33,217 bases of DNA from a virus, in the IMG/VR virus record IMGVR_UViG_3300002835_012794, positions 1 to 33,217 of that record; one strand, given 5' to 3'. The notes beneath the pieces were generated by a model that made no database searches, was not told the DNA's origin, and saw only the letters and a program-made list of their open reading frames with translations. Both the position numbers and the translations under genes were made by a program. This document shows, piece by piece, positions 1-7,788 of the stretch. Positions within the stretch are counted from its first letter, which is position 1; each line of letters opens with the position of its first letter.

Positions 1-886
1 AGATTTTATTGTCACCAGTGATACTGACTCCTTATTTATTCAGTGTAAAGATTTATTAATAGCTAGGCATCCTGATATTGATTTTAATAATAGAGAAGAT
101 GTTATTAATAAGATATTAGTTATAGCTAATGAGTTGCAAAAAATGGCTAATGATTTTATTGGTAACTTTGCTAAAACTGCTTTTAATTTAGGAGATAAAG
201 CAACTCACTATTTTGAGTTAAAACAAGAAGTTGTACTAGATAGAGGTTATTTTGCAGGTAAGAGGAGATACGCCCAACATATTGTTAACAAGGAAGGTGT
301 ACCTGTAGATGAGTTGGATGTTAAAGGTTTGGATCTAATGAAATCTAATTTCCCACCATTATTTAGAAAGTTTGGGGAAAACATTATTAATGAAATTATG
401 TTTGGTAAACCTAAAACTGATATTGATAAACAAATATTAGATTTTAGAACTGAACTAAGAACTATTGATTGGAGGAAAATTCTTAAACCTACTGGTTTAA
501 AGAAAATGAGTGAGTATTTAGCTTCTCCTCCACGTGCTGGTGAGGTATTTTCTAAATTAGGATCAAAATGTCCTATTAATACTAAAGCAGCTATATTTTA
601 TAATGACATTCTGAAATTTAAAAATTTAGATAAAAAATATCCAACATTTCAAATAGGTGATAAAATGTATATTGCTTATTTAAAAGATAATCCATACCGA
701 ATTGATGTTGTTGGTTTCAATGGATTTAATGACCCTCCAGAACTAATGGAGTTTATAGAAAAATATATTGATAGAGATGGTTTGTTTGATTCAGTTTTGA
801 AAAACAAATTAGAATCATTATATTCAGATTTAGGATGGGGTGCAGTAGTACTTAATCACAATATTAATAAATTTTTTAAATTTTAA
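1..886 (+). CDS. Family B DNA polymerase, C-terminal part (T4 gp43-like), 5' partial
   Basis: This is the replicative DNA polymerase, cut by the left window edge; the reading frame is open from base 2. The palm-domain motif C (DTDS, bases 20-31, followed by LFI) holds catalytic aspartates of family B polymerases. About 80 codons later KRRYA (bases 260-274) matches the KKRYA thumb motif. The rest has the length and character of a gp43 thumb. The protein ends in a hydrophobic tail, NKFFKF. In T4 the polymerase C-terminus binds the sliding clamp, so this tail may do the same (inference). The clamp gene follows after 20 bases, which fits a replisome operon. The exonuclease and most of the palm lie outside the window. 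Confidence 0.93.
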   Translation, partial: DFIVTSDTDSLFIQCKDLLIARHPDIDFNNREDVINKILVIANELQKMANDFIGNFAKTAFNLGDKATHYFELKQEVVLDRGYFAGKRRYAQHIVNKEGVPVDELDVKGLDLMKSNFPPLFRKFGENIINEIMFGKPKTDIDKQILDFRTELRTIDWRKILKPTGLKKMSEYLASPPRAGEVFSKLGSKCPINTKAAIFYNDILKFKNLDKKYPTFQIGDKMYIAYLKDNPYRIDVVGFNGFNDPPELMEFIEKYIDRDGLFDSVLKNKLESLYSDLGWGAVVLNHNINKFFKF

Positions 887-906
887 ATATATATAATAAA
901 TAAGTT

Positions 907-1647
907 ATGATTAATAAAGCAGATTTAGTTTCGATTATTTCCAAGTATTACTTGAATGGAATGAATGAACGAGTTAAATGGGACATTCAAGATAACAAAT
1001 TAACCATTAAATTCAATTCTCCAGACAATTCAATGATTGGAACAGTAACATGTGATAACTTTGAATTAGAAGATTCACAAGTAGCTATTAGTAATACATC
1101 TCAATTACTTAAATTATTAGCTATTACAAATGGTTATTTAGAATTAAGTTATATAAAACAACATAAACTAATTACTAAACTTATTGTAGCAGATAATCAA
1201 TTTACTCTAAACTATGCTTTAGCTGATAATATGATTATTCCTAAAGCAGGAGAATATATTGGTGATGGTGTATACAATATTGAAGCCACGTTAGATAACG
1301 AGAGTATAAACGCTATAATCAAGGCCAAATCTGCACTCGCTGATACTGACACTGTTGTATTTAAACCGTTTATAAACGCTGATAGTGATTTGCAATTAGA
1401 AATGTTGTTTGGAGGAAATATTGAATACTCAAATAAAGTATCTTTTTACCTACCCGACATCACCACTAACAATTTACCTAATGAATTCAAAGCTCATTAT
1501 AATTCTAACTTGATTAAAGAAATCATGTATTGTAATAAAGATGTAGCTAATTGTGTTATGGGAATTAATTTAGAAGGAATTATGAGACTTGCTTTTGATA
1601 ACGGAAGTATTAAAAGTGAATACTATGTAATTGCTAAAGAGTTATAA
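907..1647 (+). CDS. Sliding clamp (T4 gp45-like)
   Basis: This 246-residue protein is probably the DNA polymerase processivity clamp, a ring around DNA that tethers the polymerase and, in T4, also activates late transcription. T4 gp45 has 228 residues. The alternating beta-rich pattern, the hydrophobic stretch in the middle, and the ending GIMRLAF then SEYYVIAKEL resemble gp45-family clamps. Its position directly after the polymerase and upstream of both clamp-loader genes supports the call. The ATG follows ATAAATAAGTT, a leader type repeated before many genes here. Sequence conservation in this family is low, so the call leans on context as well as pattern. Confidence 0.85.
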   Translation: MINKADLVSIISKYYLNGMNERVKWDIQDNKLTIKFNSPDNSMIGTVTCDNFELEDSQVAISNTSQLLKLLAITNGYLELSYIKQHKLITKLIVADNQFTLNYALADNMIIPKAGEYIGDGVYNIEATLDNESINAIIKAKSALADTDTVVFKPFINADSDLQLEMLFGGNIEYSNKVSFYLPDITTNNLPNEFKAHYNSNLIKEIMYCNKDVANCVMGINLEGIMRLAFDNGSIKSEYYVIAKEL

Positions 1648-1648
1648 T

Positions 1649-1864
1649 ATGAGTATTCCATTAATTACTATTAAAGATGATTTATATCATGTTATTAGAG
1701 TAATTCCTGAACATACAGGAATTGATACTAATTTATTTAGAGGTTATACAAATACAACAAATGTATTTAGAAAAGACGGAATGTTTTGGTTTGTTCGTTT
1801 AATAGAGGAGGCTCAAATTATTGAAGATGAACAACCACTTATTAAAGAAAGTTTGGAATCTTAA
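1649..1864 (+). CDS. Small hypothetical protein
   Basis: A 71-residue protein of unknown function. I chose the ATG at 1649, one base after the clamp stop codon, over an upstream in-frame TTG at 1631 inside the clamp gene. It begins MSIPLITIKDDLYHVIRV and ends with an acidic tail (EEAQIIEDEQ). No signal peptide, membrane segment or metal motif is visible. The end of the gene holds the -33-like half of a promoter for the next gene. Confidence 0.7.
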   Translation: MSIPLITIKDDLYHVIRVIPEHTGIDTNLFRGYTNTTNVFRKDGMFWFVRLIEEAQIIEDEQPLIKESLES

Positions 1865-1883
1865 AAGAAAAATGTTATATTAA
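1851..1883 (+). promoter_or_regulatory. Bacteroidota-type promoter, site A
   Basis: GTTTGG at 1851-1856 is followed, 23 bases after its first T, by TTATATTAA at 1875-1883. Five other places in the window have the same pair at the same spacing. The pair resembles the Bacteroidota -33 TTTG and -7 TAnnTTTG elements. A start about 7 bases downstream would fall at or next to the ATG at 1890, giving an almost leaderless message. Confidence 0.65.
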
Positions 1884-1889
1884 CATTAT

Positions 1890-2183
1890 ATGACTACCGA
1901 AAAAGAATATACCCGTTTTATTAATGATCCTATTATGGAACCTTATTTCATTTCAATGGACGACAATTGTATGACTGTAAATATTAAAATCACTCCTGAC
2001 ACTCGCTATAGTGATTCAGGTAAAGATTATAACAAAATTGTAGGTCATTACAGCAATTTAGGAAGTGCTTTAAAATCAATTGCTAAGGACAAAACAAATA
2101 GTAAATCATATGATTCATTACAAGAGTATATTGATGAATATACTAGTGTAGTTGAGTCATTCAATCAAAAATTCAATTTTTAA
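1890..2183 (+). CDS. Hypothetical phage protein
   Basis: A 97-residue protein that I do not recognise. It is soluble and mixed in charge, with a middle rich in Ser, Asp and Lys and an aromatic C-terminus (NQKFNF). It starts immediately after promoter site A and lies 3 bases before groES, so it may be the first gene of a transcript that carries the chaperonin genes. The aromatic tail loosely resembles the polymerase tail NKFFKF, but it is too short to draw conclusions. Confidence 0.75.
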   Translation: MTTEKEYTRFINDPIMEPYFISMDDNCMTVNIKITPDTRYSDSGKDYNKIVGHYSNLGSALKSIAKDKTNSKSYDSLQEYIDEYTSVVESFNQKFNF

Positions 2184-2186
2184 ATT

Positions 2187-2480
2187 ATGAAATTAGAAGC
2201 ATTATATAACGCAATTATTGTAAAACCTATGGAGGCAGAAGAAACTTCATATGGTGGTATTATTGTTCCCGATTTGGGAAATGAAAAAAACAAACTTGGA
2301 AAAGTAATAACAGTAGGTAAAGGATATTATTCAGTGACCGGAACTTGGATTGATACTGTTGTTCAAGAAGGAGATATTGTAGTATTACCTACAATGGGTT
2401 TTTCTAAATTAGAACATGAAGGTGAAGAGTATTGGATCGGTCCTGAGAATCAAGTTTTAGCAAAAGTAAATAAAGATTAA
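2187..2480 (+). CDS. groES: GroES-like co-chaperonin
   Basis: A full-length (97-residue) co-chaperonin, which caps the GroEL chamber. Family features are the N-terminal beta strand (YNAIIVKPM), the mobile-loop region containing GGIIVP (the GroEL-binding GGIVLT of E. coli), a VGKG turn, and VVQEGDIVVLP near residue 60, which matches the conserved V.GD.V.F/L segment. It lies one base before groEL, the usual bacterial order. Many T4-like phages encode only a co-chaperonin (gp31) and use host GroEL; this one has both. The likely role is folding of capsid or other abundant phage proteins, possibly with only its own GroEL. Confidence 0.95.
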   Translation: MKLEALYNAIIVKPMEAEETSYGGIIVPDLGNEKNKLGKVITVGKGYYSVTGTWIDTVVQEGDIVVLPTMGFSKLEHEGEEYWIGPENQVLAKVNKD

Positions 2481-2481
2481 T

Positions 2482-4095
2482 ATGAGCAAAATTATAGAAT
2501 TCGGCCCTGAGGCAAGGAAAAAAATGATTGATGGTATCGATAAGTTAGCAGATGCTGTGACAGCAACACTTGGTCCTAATGGACGTAATGTGGTTATTGC
2601 AAACGGAGGTATTCCTCAATCAACTAAAGATGGTGTTACAGTAGCTAAGTCAATCACATTAGAAGATCCAATTGAGGAATTAGGTGTACAATTAGTTAAA
2701 CAAGCAGCTATTAAAACAGCGGACAATGCAGGTGATGGTACTACTACTTCAACTTTGTTGGCTCGTGAAATGGCTAAACAAGGTCTTAAGTATCTTAACC
2801 ATGGTGAAAACGCTGTTGAAATTAAACGCAGTATTGATAAAGCAGTAAAAGAAGTAATTAACTACATTCATGATAATATTAAAGAAGATATTTCATCTGA
2901 AGAACAACTTAAACAAATCGCTACTATTTCAGCAAATAATGATCCTGAAGTAGGTGAATTGATTGCTACAGCGATGGAAAAAGTAGGTCGTGAAGGTGTT
3001 GTATTCATTGAAGAATCTAAAAATGGAGAAACATATCTTGAAACAGTAGAAGGTATGCAGTTTGATAGAGGTTACAAATCACCTTATTTTGTAACTGATA
3101 ATAACACTATGAGTACTACTATCAATGATCCTTATATTTTGATTGCTGATAAAAAGTTTACTACTGTAAAAGAATTGTTGCCTATTTTAGAAGCTGTATC
3201 TAACCAAAATAAACCATTGGTTATTATTGCTGAAGATGTAGATGGTGAAGCATTAGCTACTTTGATTGTGAACAAAGCAAGAGGTATTTTGAAAACAGTC
3301 GCTATTAAAGCTCCTGATTTTGGAGACCGTCGTAAATTATTACTTGAAGATATTGCTATCATGACAGGTGGACAAGTATTCAGTACTGAAAAAGGTATGA
3401 AACTTGATAAATTTAGTTGGGATTGGTTTGGTCAAGCACGTGTTGTTACTGTAAATAAAGAACAAACAACTATTGTTGATGGTAATGGCAATTCAGATAA
3501 AATCACAAACCGTATTGAAGAATTGCAATCACAAATTGATAAAGCACAATCTCCTTATGAACGCGAAAAATTACAAGAACGTTTAGCTAAGTTTATTGGT
3601 GGTGTAGCAATTGTGCATGTAGGTGGATTTACTGAATCAGAAATGAAGGAAAAGAAAGACCGAGTAGATGATGCTTTACAAGCTACTAAAGCTGCTTTAG
3701 AAGAAGGAATTGTACCTGGTGGTGGAATGGCTTTGTTACATGCTAGAAATGGAATTACGGATGTTAACAGTATTGGTGGTAGGATTGTTTATAATGCCTG
3801 TGCTGAACCATTTAAGAAAATTTTATCTAATGCTGGTTATGAATTAGAAGATATCTATAATGCATTGTCTGGAGCAACGGGGGGTGATTATTGGTATGGG
3901 TTTAACTTAATGGAAGAAGATTTTGATGATATGAGAGAATTAGGCATCATTGATCCATCTAAAGTAACTCGTACTGCACTTGAAAATGCAGCTTCAGTAG
4001 CAGGTACTATTTTATTAACAGAAGCTGTTGTAGTTGACAAGCCCGAAGAAAGTAAAAACGATGATGGGCTTGGAGGTATGATGGGAATGATGTAA
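2482..4095 (+). CDS. groEL: GroEL-like chaperonin, complete
   Basis: A complete 537-residue group I chaperonin (E. coli GroEL has 548). Visible family features are TKDGV with Asp50, the DGTTT nucleotide-binding motif at 85-89, the apical-domain segment from FDRGY to [20 protein letters not shown] and [18 protein letters not shown] with the ATPase Asp (E. coli Asp398 equivalent), and the C-terminal GGMMGMM tail. No deletion or frameshift is seen, so it should be an active ATP-driven folding chamber. It follows groES and sits between the sliding clamp and the clamp loader, which suggests expression alongside replication genes. Phage GroELs are known but uncommon; a recent host origin is possible but cannot be judged here. 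Confidence 0.97.
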   Translation: MSKIIEFGPEARKKMIDGIDKLADAVTATLGPNGRNVVIANGGIPQSTKDGVTVAKSITLEDPIEELGVQLVKQAAIKTADNAGDGTTTSTLLAREMAKQGLKYLNHGENAVEIKRSIDKAVKEVINYIHDNIKEDISSEEQLKQIATISANNDPEVGELIATAMEKVGREGVVFIEESKNGETYLETVEGMQFDRGYKSPYFVTDNNTMSTTINDPYILIADKKFTTVKELLPILEAVSNQNKPLVIIAEDVDGEALATLIVNKARGILKTVAIKAPDFGDRRKLLLEDIAIMTGGQVFSTEKGMKLDKFSWDWFGQARVVTVNKEQTTIVDGNGNSDKITNRIEELQSQIDKAQSPYEREKLQERLAKFIGGVAIVHVGGFTESEMKEKKDRVDDALQATKAALEEGIVPGGGMALLHARNGITDVNSIGGRIVYNACAEPFKKILSNAGYELEDIYNALSGATGGDYWYGFNLMEEDFDDMRELGIIDPSKVTRTALENAASVAGTILLTEAVVVDKPEESKNDDGLGGMMGMM

Positions 4096-4104
4096 ATTTA
4101 AATT

Positions 4105-4308
4105 ATGCAAGACGCAGTAGACTTAATAGGAAAAACCATTTATATAGGTGCTATAGAGTATACAATTGTAAAAGTATATTTTGTACCTGATGCTGTTAGT
4201 GATGATCATAATCTATATTTTGGATTATCTAAACACAACGAAATTACAACAGTAAATTATCCTTATTATAGTCTACTGCCTTACATGAAAAAATCAATTA
4301 AGTTATGA
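4105..4308 (+). CDS. Small hypothetical protein
   Basis: A 67-residue protein of unknown function. It contains a beta-rich core (KTIYIGAIEYTIVKVYFV) and several Tyr and Pro residues near the C-terminus (YPYYSLLPY). The ATG follows TTTAAATT. Its stop overlaps the next start in ATGA, so the two are probably translationally coupled. No known motif is visible. Confidence 0.65.
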   Translation: MQDAVDLIGKTIYIGAIEYTIVKVYFVPDAVSDDHNLYFGLSKHNEITTVNYPYYSLLPYMKKSIKL

Positions 4309-4565
4309 GCAAAACAGAAATACAAGAAAAATTAATTGAAATTGCTTATCGTGTACCACCAGGTGATAACTGGAAGGTAAGTAATGTTAATGAGGTTCAA
4401 AAATCTATAACAGATGCCTTAGAAGCTTGGTATCAAATAGCTACAATCAAACCTAAATCCTTCAAACTAGGTTTGGAAGAGGGTAAATTATATGCTATAT
4501 TAAATACAGAAGTGGAAATTAAAGAACCAGAACCTAAACGTTACAACATATATGGCGACTACTAA
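4305..4565 (+). CDS. Small hypothetical protein
   Basis: An 86-residue protein of unknown function, predicted mostly helical in its first half (QEKLIEIAYR, SITDALEAWYQIA) and strand-like later. It overlaps the upstream gene by 4 bases and the clamp-loader gene by 14 bases, which suggests translational coupling to the loader. A promoter-like pair lies inside its 3' half (4471-4503). No recognised domain. Confidence 0.65.
   Translation: MSKTEIQEKLIEIAYRVPPGDNWKVSNVNEVQKSITDALEAWYQIATIKPKSFKLGLEEGKLYAILNTEVEIKEPEPKRYNIYGDY
4471..4503 (+). promoter_or_regulatory. Bacteroidota-type promoter, site B, before the clamp-loader gene
   Basis: GTTTGG at 4471-4476 and CTATATTAA at 4495-4503 keep the same 23-base T-to-element spacing as the other sites. 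The site lies within the preceding coding sequence and would give a leader of roughly 40 bases before the ATG at 4552. Because it is intragenic, chance is a greater risk than at the intergenic sites. Confidence 0.45.
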
Positions 4566-5490
4566 ACAACATACCTTATGGGTTGAAAAATATCGTTCTC
4601 AAAATCTTTCTACATATGTAGGAAACGAACAAATTAAAGGTACTATCTCAAAGTATCTTGAACAGAATGATATTCAAAATTTTATTTTCTATGGTCCCGC
4701 TGGTACCGGTAAAACTACTCTTGCTAAACTTATTGTTAATAATCTTAATTGCGATTATCTCTATATTAATGCTTCCGATGAACGTGGTATTGATACTATT
4801 AGGGATAAGGTCCAGGGCTTCTCGTCTGTGGCATCGTTTAAGCCTCTTAAAGTTGTTATCTTGGATGAAGCAGATTTTCTTACAATTCAAGCGCAAGCGT
4901 CATTAAGAAACATTATTGAGACATTTGCTCGTACTACAAGGTTTATCTTGACTTGTAATTATATTGAGCGTATTATTGATCCTCTTCAATCTCGTTGCCA
5001 GGTACTTAAAATTGTACCTCCATCTAAACAAGATATTGCTTACCACATCATAGACATTCTTAAAAAAGAAGATGTTGGAATGGGAGCTGATGATTTGAAA
5101 TTAGTTATTAATCAATTTTATCCTGACCTACGTAAAATGCTTAACACACTACAAATGGGTGTAACAGGCGATGAAGTAGTTATTGATAAAAACATATTAG
5201 TGTCTAGTAACTACAAAAATCAAATACTCATGGAACTATGCAAACCAACATCTAAATCGTTTAATAACATTAGACAAATTATAGCAGATTCAGGAGCTAA
5301 TGACTTTGAGGATTTGTTTAGATTTTTATTTGATAATGTAGATAAATATGCTCCTACTAGTATGGGTGAAGTAATCATCTATATTGAAGAATACCAATAC
5401 CATTCTAACTTCAGAATTGATAAAGAAATAAATGCAATGGCTTTGCTATCTAGAATTTTATCATTAATTTTAAGTAAAAGAGTAATATGA
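4552..5490 (+). CDS. Clamp loader ATPase subunit (T4 gp44 / RFC small-subunit-like)
   Basis: This 312-residue AAA+ ATPase opens the sliding clamp and loads it on primer-template DNA. Order of motifs: N-terminal WVEKYR box (10-15), Walker A GPAGTGKTT (48-56), Walker B VVILDEAD (101-108), sensor 1 region (FILTCN), and the SRC arginine-finger motif (147-149) followed by a C-terminal helical collar. The WVEKYR and SRC boxes are diagnostic for RFC/gp44. T4 gp44 has 319 residues. It works with the gp62-like subunit at 5903, from which it is separated by two small genes; in T4 the two are adjacent. A promoter-like site lies 49 bases upstream. Confidence 0.96.
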   Translation: MATTKQHTLWVEKYRSQNLSTYVGNEQIKGTISKYLEQNDIQNFIFYGPAGTGKTTLAKLIVNNLNCDYLYINASDERGIDTIRDKVQGFSSVASFKPLKVVILDEADFLTIQAQASLRNIIETFARTTRFILTCNYIERIIDPLQSRCQVLKIVPPSKQDIAYHIIDILKKEDVGMGADDLKLVINQFYPDLRKMLNTLQMGVTGDEVVIDKNILVSSNYKNQILMELCKPTSKSFNNIRQIIADSGANDFEDLFRFLFDNVDKYAPTSMGEVIIYIEEYQYHSNFRIDKEINAMALLSRILSLILSKRVI

Positions 5491-5684
5491 AAAAATTCAT
5501 ACACTTTTTTATACTTTGGGTAGCAAGTAACTTATCTATACCTTTTTGGATGGTGGGTCATGTTCACTTAACTATGAATGTGTATGAAGATATAAAAGAA
5601 ATAGCAGCATCATTAGGTATGAATTTATTAGTTGGTGTTGGATTTTATTTAGAATGGAAAAAACATAAAGAAAATGAAAAATAA
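5487..5684 (+). CDS. Small membrane protein
   Basis: A 65-residue protein with two hydrophobic stretches, around residues 5-28 (FIHFFILWVASNLSIPFW) and 43-57 (GMNLLVGVGFY), and a charged C-terminus (EWKKHKENEK). It is probably an inner-membrane protein with two segments. It overlaps the clamp-loader stop in ATGA and the next gene by 11 bases. Function unknown. Confidence 0.65.
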   Translation: MKKFIHFFILWVASNLSIPFWMVGHVHLTMNVYEDIKEIAASLGMNLLVGVGFYLEWKKHKENEK

Positions 5685-5916
5685 TCAAATGAACATTAAT
5701 ATTGATTTGTCAAAGACAACATCAGTAGAAACTCCATCAGGAGGTAAAATTTGGAGTCAAGGAGTTATCCTTCGTAAAGTCTCTCGTTTTGTAGTAGGTG
5801 CTGATGAAGATGCTCTTATTCCTATTCCTGTATTTTATGATGTGGAAAGTGGAGAGATTCTAATTGAAACTTTACCTAAGGAATTGAGAAAAGAATACGG
5901 CGGTGACGATATTTGA
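5674..5916 (+). CDS. Hypothetical protein, possibly a cysteine-free relative of phage zinc-ribbon proteins
   Basis: An 80-residue protein of unknown function. The pattern NINIDLSKTTSVE, then VILRKVSRFVVG and LIPIPVF, recalls small phage proteins that in other genomes carry a zinc ribbon, but no cysteines are present here; this comparison is from memory and weak. It overlaps the upstream gene by 11 bases and the gp62-like gene by 14 bases, so it may set the translation level of gp62 by coupling. Confidence 0.6.
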   Translation: MKNNQMNINIDLSKTTSVETPSGGKIWSQGVILRKVSRFVVGADEDALIPIPVFYDVESGEILIETLPKELRKEYGGDDI

Positions 5917-6322
5917 TTGGTTAAAAGAAATTACTACTAACAAAACGTCCTGGGCTTCTTTTACAGAGGATCAGCGAGAATCATTTAATTCTTACATGGT
6001 TCATAGATTTGTAAGTATGTATGAAGGATACACTGAGGTTGCAAATTTGGGCCAAAGAATCCCTTATCCTGATAAAGAAAAAACTTATAAATACTATTGC
6101 TCCATGTTACCTAAAAAGAATGTTTTCCTCAAGTACATTAAATCTTCTAAAAAGAAGCCTAGTAATTCATTGCTACAGTATGTAGCTAATTTTTATACAA
6201 TATCATTAGGCGAAGCTGAAGATTATTTGTATATTCTTAAAAAAGAAGGAATAGAACATATTCTTGAGAAATCAGGAGTTGATGATAAGGAAATTAAAAA
6301 GTTATTAAAAGAAATCAAATGA
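5903..6322 (+). CDS. Clamp loader small subunit (T4 gp62-like)
   Basis: A 139-residue protein that starts TIFDWLKEIT, then WASFTEDQRESFNSYMVHRFVSM, a pattern typical of the N-terminus of phage gp62-type clamp-loader subunits. T4 gp62 is longer (187 residues). It would complete the loader with the gp44-like ATPase; in T4 the ratio is one gp62 to four gp44. The start is GTG, overlapping the preceding stop region by 14 bases with no other good start nearby. The weak start and overlap could keep its level below that of the ATPase. Confidence 0.8.
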   Translation: MTIFDWLKEITTNKTSWASFTEDQRESFNSYMVHRFVSMYEGYTEVANLGQRIPYPDKEKTYKYYCSMLPKKNVFLKYIKSSKKKPSNSLLQYVANFYTISLGEAEDYLYILKKEGIEHILEKSGVDDKEIKKLLKEIK

Positions 6323-6582
6323 CAAAAAATAGTGATGTTTATGGAGTCACATTTGACACTCCAAGTTTAAATACAAGAACCATTCCTAAAACAGACTCAA
6401 TTGTAGACTCAGTTATTGATGAGCATATTAAAAGAGCAGAAATGGGTAAAAACAAATATAATAATACTTTAGACAGAACTGATTTATCTGTATTAGAATA
6501 TTTACAACACGCCAAAGAAGAAGCAATGGATTTAGCTCTCTACTTAGAGAAAACAATTCAGATGCTGAACGGTAAAAAATAA
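6319..6582 (+). CDS. MazG-like small helical protein (possible nucleotide pyrophosphohydrolase fold)
   Basis: An 87-residue protein whose second half contains KYNNTLDRTDLS, then LQHAKEEAMDLALYLEK. The EEAMD segment matches the ExxxD half-motif of all-alpha NTP pyrophosphatases (MazG family), and similar short proteins are frequent in phages. The usual second acidic motif is not clear, so catalytic activity is uncertain. If active it could hydrolyse nucleotides near the replisome. It overlaps the gp62-like gene in ATGA. Confidence 0.55.
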   Translation: MTKNSDVYGVTFDTPSLNTRTIPKTDSIVDSVIDEHIKRAEMGKNKYNNTLDRTDLSVLEYLQHAKEEAMDLALYLEKTIQMLNGKK

Positions 6583-6585
6583 GTT

Positions 6586-7539
6586 TTGAGTAGAAAGAAA
6601 AAAATACCTGCAATTGTAAAACAAATCAAAAAACATACTCTAAAGGAAATTAATTACGCTACTGAAAAAGCAATTTCCTATAGTCAAATGTCTATGTTTT
6701 TGTCTTGCCCACGTAAATGGTCGTTACAATATAGAGACGGTTATTATACATCTGAACAGTCTATTCATATGACATTCGGAACTGCGTTACATGAGGTTAT
6801 ACAACATTATATAACAACTATATATGATGTTAGTGGCGCTGAAGCGGACCGAATTAATATAGAAGAATATTTTGAAGATCGATTTAGAGAAACATATTTA
6901 AAAGATTATAAATCTAATAAAAATGTTCATTTTTCTGATCCTGTTGAAATGAGAGAGTTTTATGAAGATGGATTAGCTATTTTAGATTTTGTAAAGAAAA
7001 AACGAAGTGGGTATTTTGGTAAACGAGGATGGTTTTTAGTAGGCTGTGAAGTACCTCTATTACTTAATCCTCATCCTGAATTTAGAACTATTTTATATAA
7101 AGGATACTTGGATGTTGTTTTGTATCATGAACCAACAAATACTTTTAAAATTATAGATATTAAAACATCTAGAAATGGTTGGGATGAAAAAACTAAAAAA
7201 GATGAAACCAAACAACTTCAATTAGTCCTTTATAAAAAGTTTTATAGTCAACAATTTGGGGTACCTGAAGACAATATTGAAATAGAATTTTTTATTGTTA
7301 AAAGAAAAATATGGGAAGAATCACCATTTCCTATATCTAGAATACAAGAATACACTCCAGCTAGTGGTAAAATCAAGATGAGTAAAGCAACTAACACTAT
7401 TAATTCATTTATAGAAGAAGTATTTAATCATGATGGTTCACATAAAAATAAAGTGTTTGAACCTAATCCTAGTAAATATAGTTGTATGTATTGTCCTTTT
7501 AAAAATAAAAAGGAACTTTGTAACGCTAGTATATCTTAA
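6586..7539 (+). CDS. PD-(D/E)XK nuclease with Cas4/AddB-type iron-sulfur cysteines
   Basis: A 317-residue RecB-family nuclease. Visible elements are the N-terminal SYSQMSMFLSCPRKW box with Cys41, GTALHE with His69, GYLDVV with Asp176, IIDIKTS with Asp191 and Lys193, QLQLVLY around 210-216, and a C-terminal Cys300, Cys303, Cys312 cluster (CMYCPF...LC). One early and three late cysteines form the 4Fe-4S staple of AddB and Cas4 nucleases. The likely role is DNA end processing, repair or recombination. The start is TTG at 6586: it lies in AATAAGTTTTG, matching the AATAAGTTATG leader of other genes, and the next ATG (about residue 35) would remove part of the SYSQM box. Confidence 0.87.
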   Translation: MSRKKKIPAIVKQIKKHTLKEINYATEKAISYSQMSMFLSCPRKWSLQYRDGYYTSEQSIHMTFGTALHEVIQHYITTIYDVSGAEADRINIEEYFEDRFRETYLKDYKSNKNVHFSDPVEMREFYEDGLAILDFVKKKRSGYFGKRGWFLVGCEVPLLLNPHPEFRTILYKGYLDVVLYHEPTNTFKIIDIKTSRNGWDEKTKKDETKQLQLVLYKKFYSQQFGVPEDNIEIEFFIVKRKIWEESPFPISRIQEYTPASGKIKMSKATNTINSFIEEVFNHDGSHKNKVFEPNPSKYSCMYCPFKNKKELCNASIS

Positions 7540-7548
7540 AGAATCCTA

Positions 7549-7560
7549 ATATATTTATAT
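7549..7560 (+). promoter_or_regulatory. ATATTTATA element, class 2, before the ribbon-helix-helix gene
   Basis: ATATATTTATAT lies in the 42-base gap before the gene at 7582. The core ATATTTATA recurs in three other gaps (15971, 28477, 31536), and none of the four has GTTTGG 23 bases upstream. It could be a phage-specific single-element promoter, perhaps a counterpart of the T4 late TATAAATA box, whose exact reverse complement it contains. Function is inferred only from position. Confidence 0.4.
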
Positions 7561-7581
7561 ACGATATTAAAAATAAAAGCT

Positions 7582-7776
7582 ATGACAAATAAAAAGGATA
7601 TGACTCTAACATCTGTAAAAGTACAGAGCGAGTTATTTGAAAGTTTTAAAATTGCTTGTGTTAAGTACAAATTTTCTCTACAAAAGCTTGCTGATCGCAC
7701 TATTCATTTGTATCTTACTGATGAAGATTTTAGAAAAAAAGTACATTCACATAACAATTTAGAAGTTAAAGATTAA
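7582..7776 (+). CDS. Ribbon-helix-helix-like DNA-binding protein
   Basis: A 64-residue protein with a strand-like start (MTLTSVKVQSELF) and two helices (ESFKIACVKYK; LQKLADRTIHLYLTDEDFRKKV). The layout matches short Arc/MetJ-type ribbon-helix-helix regulators, whose N-terminal strand reads the DNA major groove as a dimer. It stands alone behind its own ATATTTATA element and directly before the glycan island, so it may control itself or the island (inference). Length and fold fit; no target site could be identified. Confidence 0.6.
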   Translation: MTNKKDMTLTSVKVQSELFESFKIACVKYKFSLQKLADRTIHLYLTDEDFRKKVHSHNNLEVKD

Positions 7777-7788
7777 AATTAAAGTTAC

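Noticed and set aside
3132-3362. Open frame on the minus strand inside groEL
   Set aside because: It lies wholly within the conserved groEL gene, has no start context, and looks like a codon-usage shadow. The same applies to other minus-strand frames; no minus-strand gene is supported.
4658-4906. Second + strand frame inside the clamp-loader gene
   Set aside because: It lies across the Walker A and B region in another frame, is hydrophobic by chance from AT-rich codons, and has no leader sequence.
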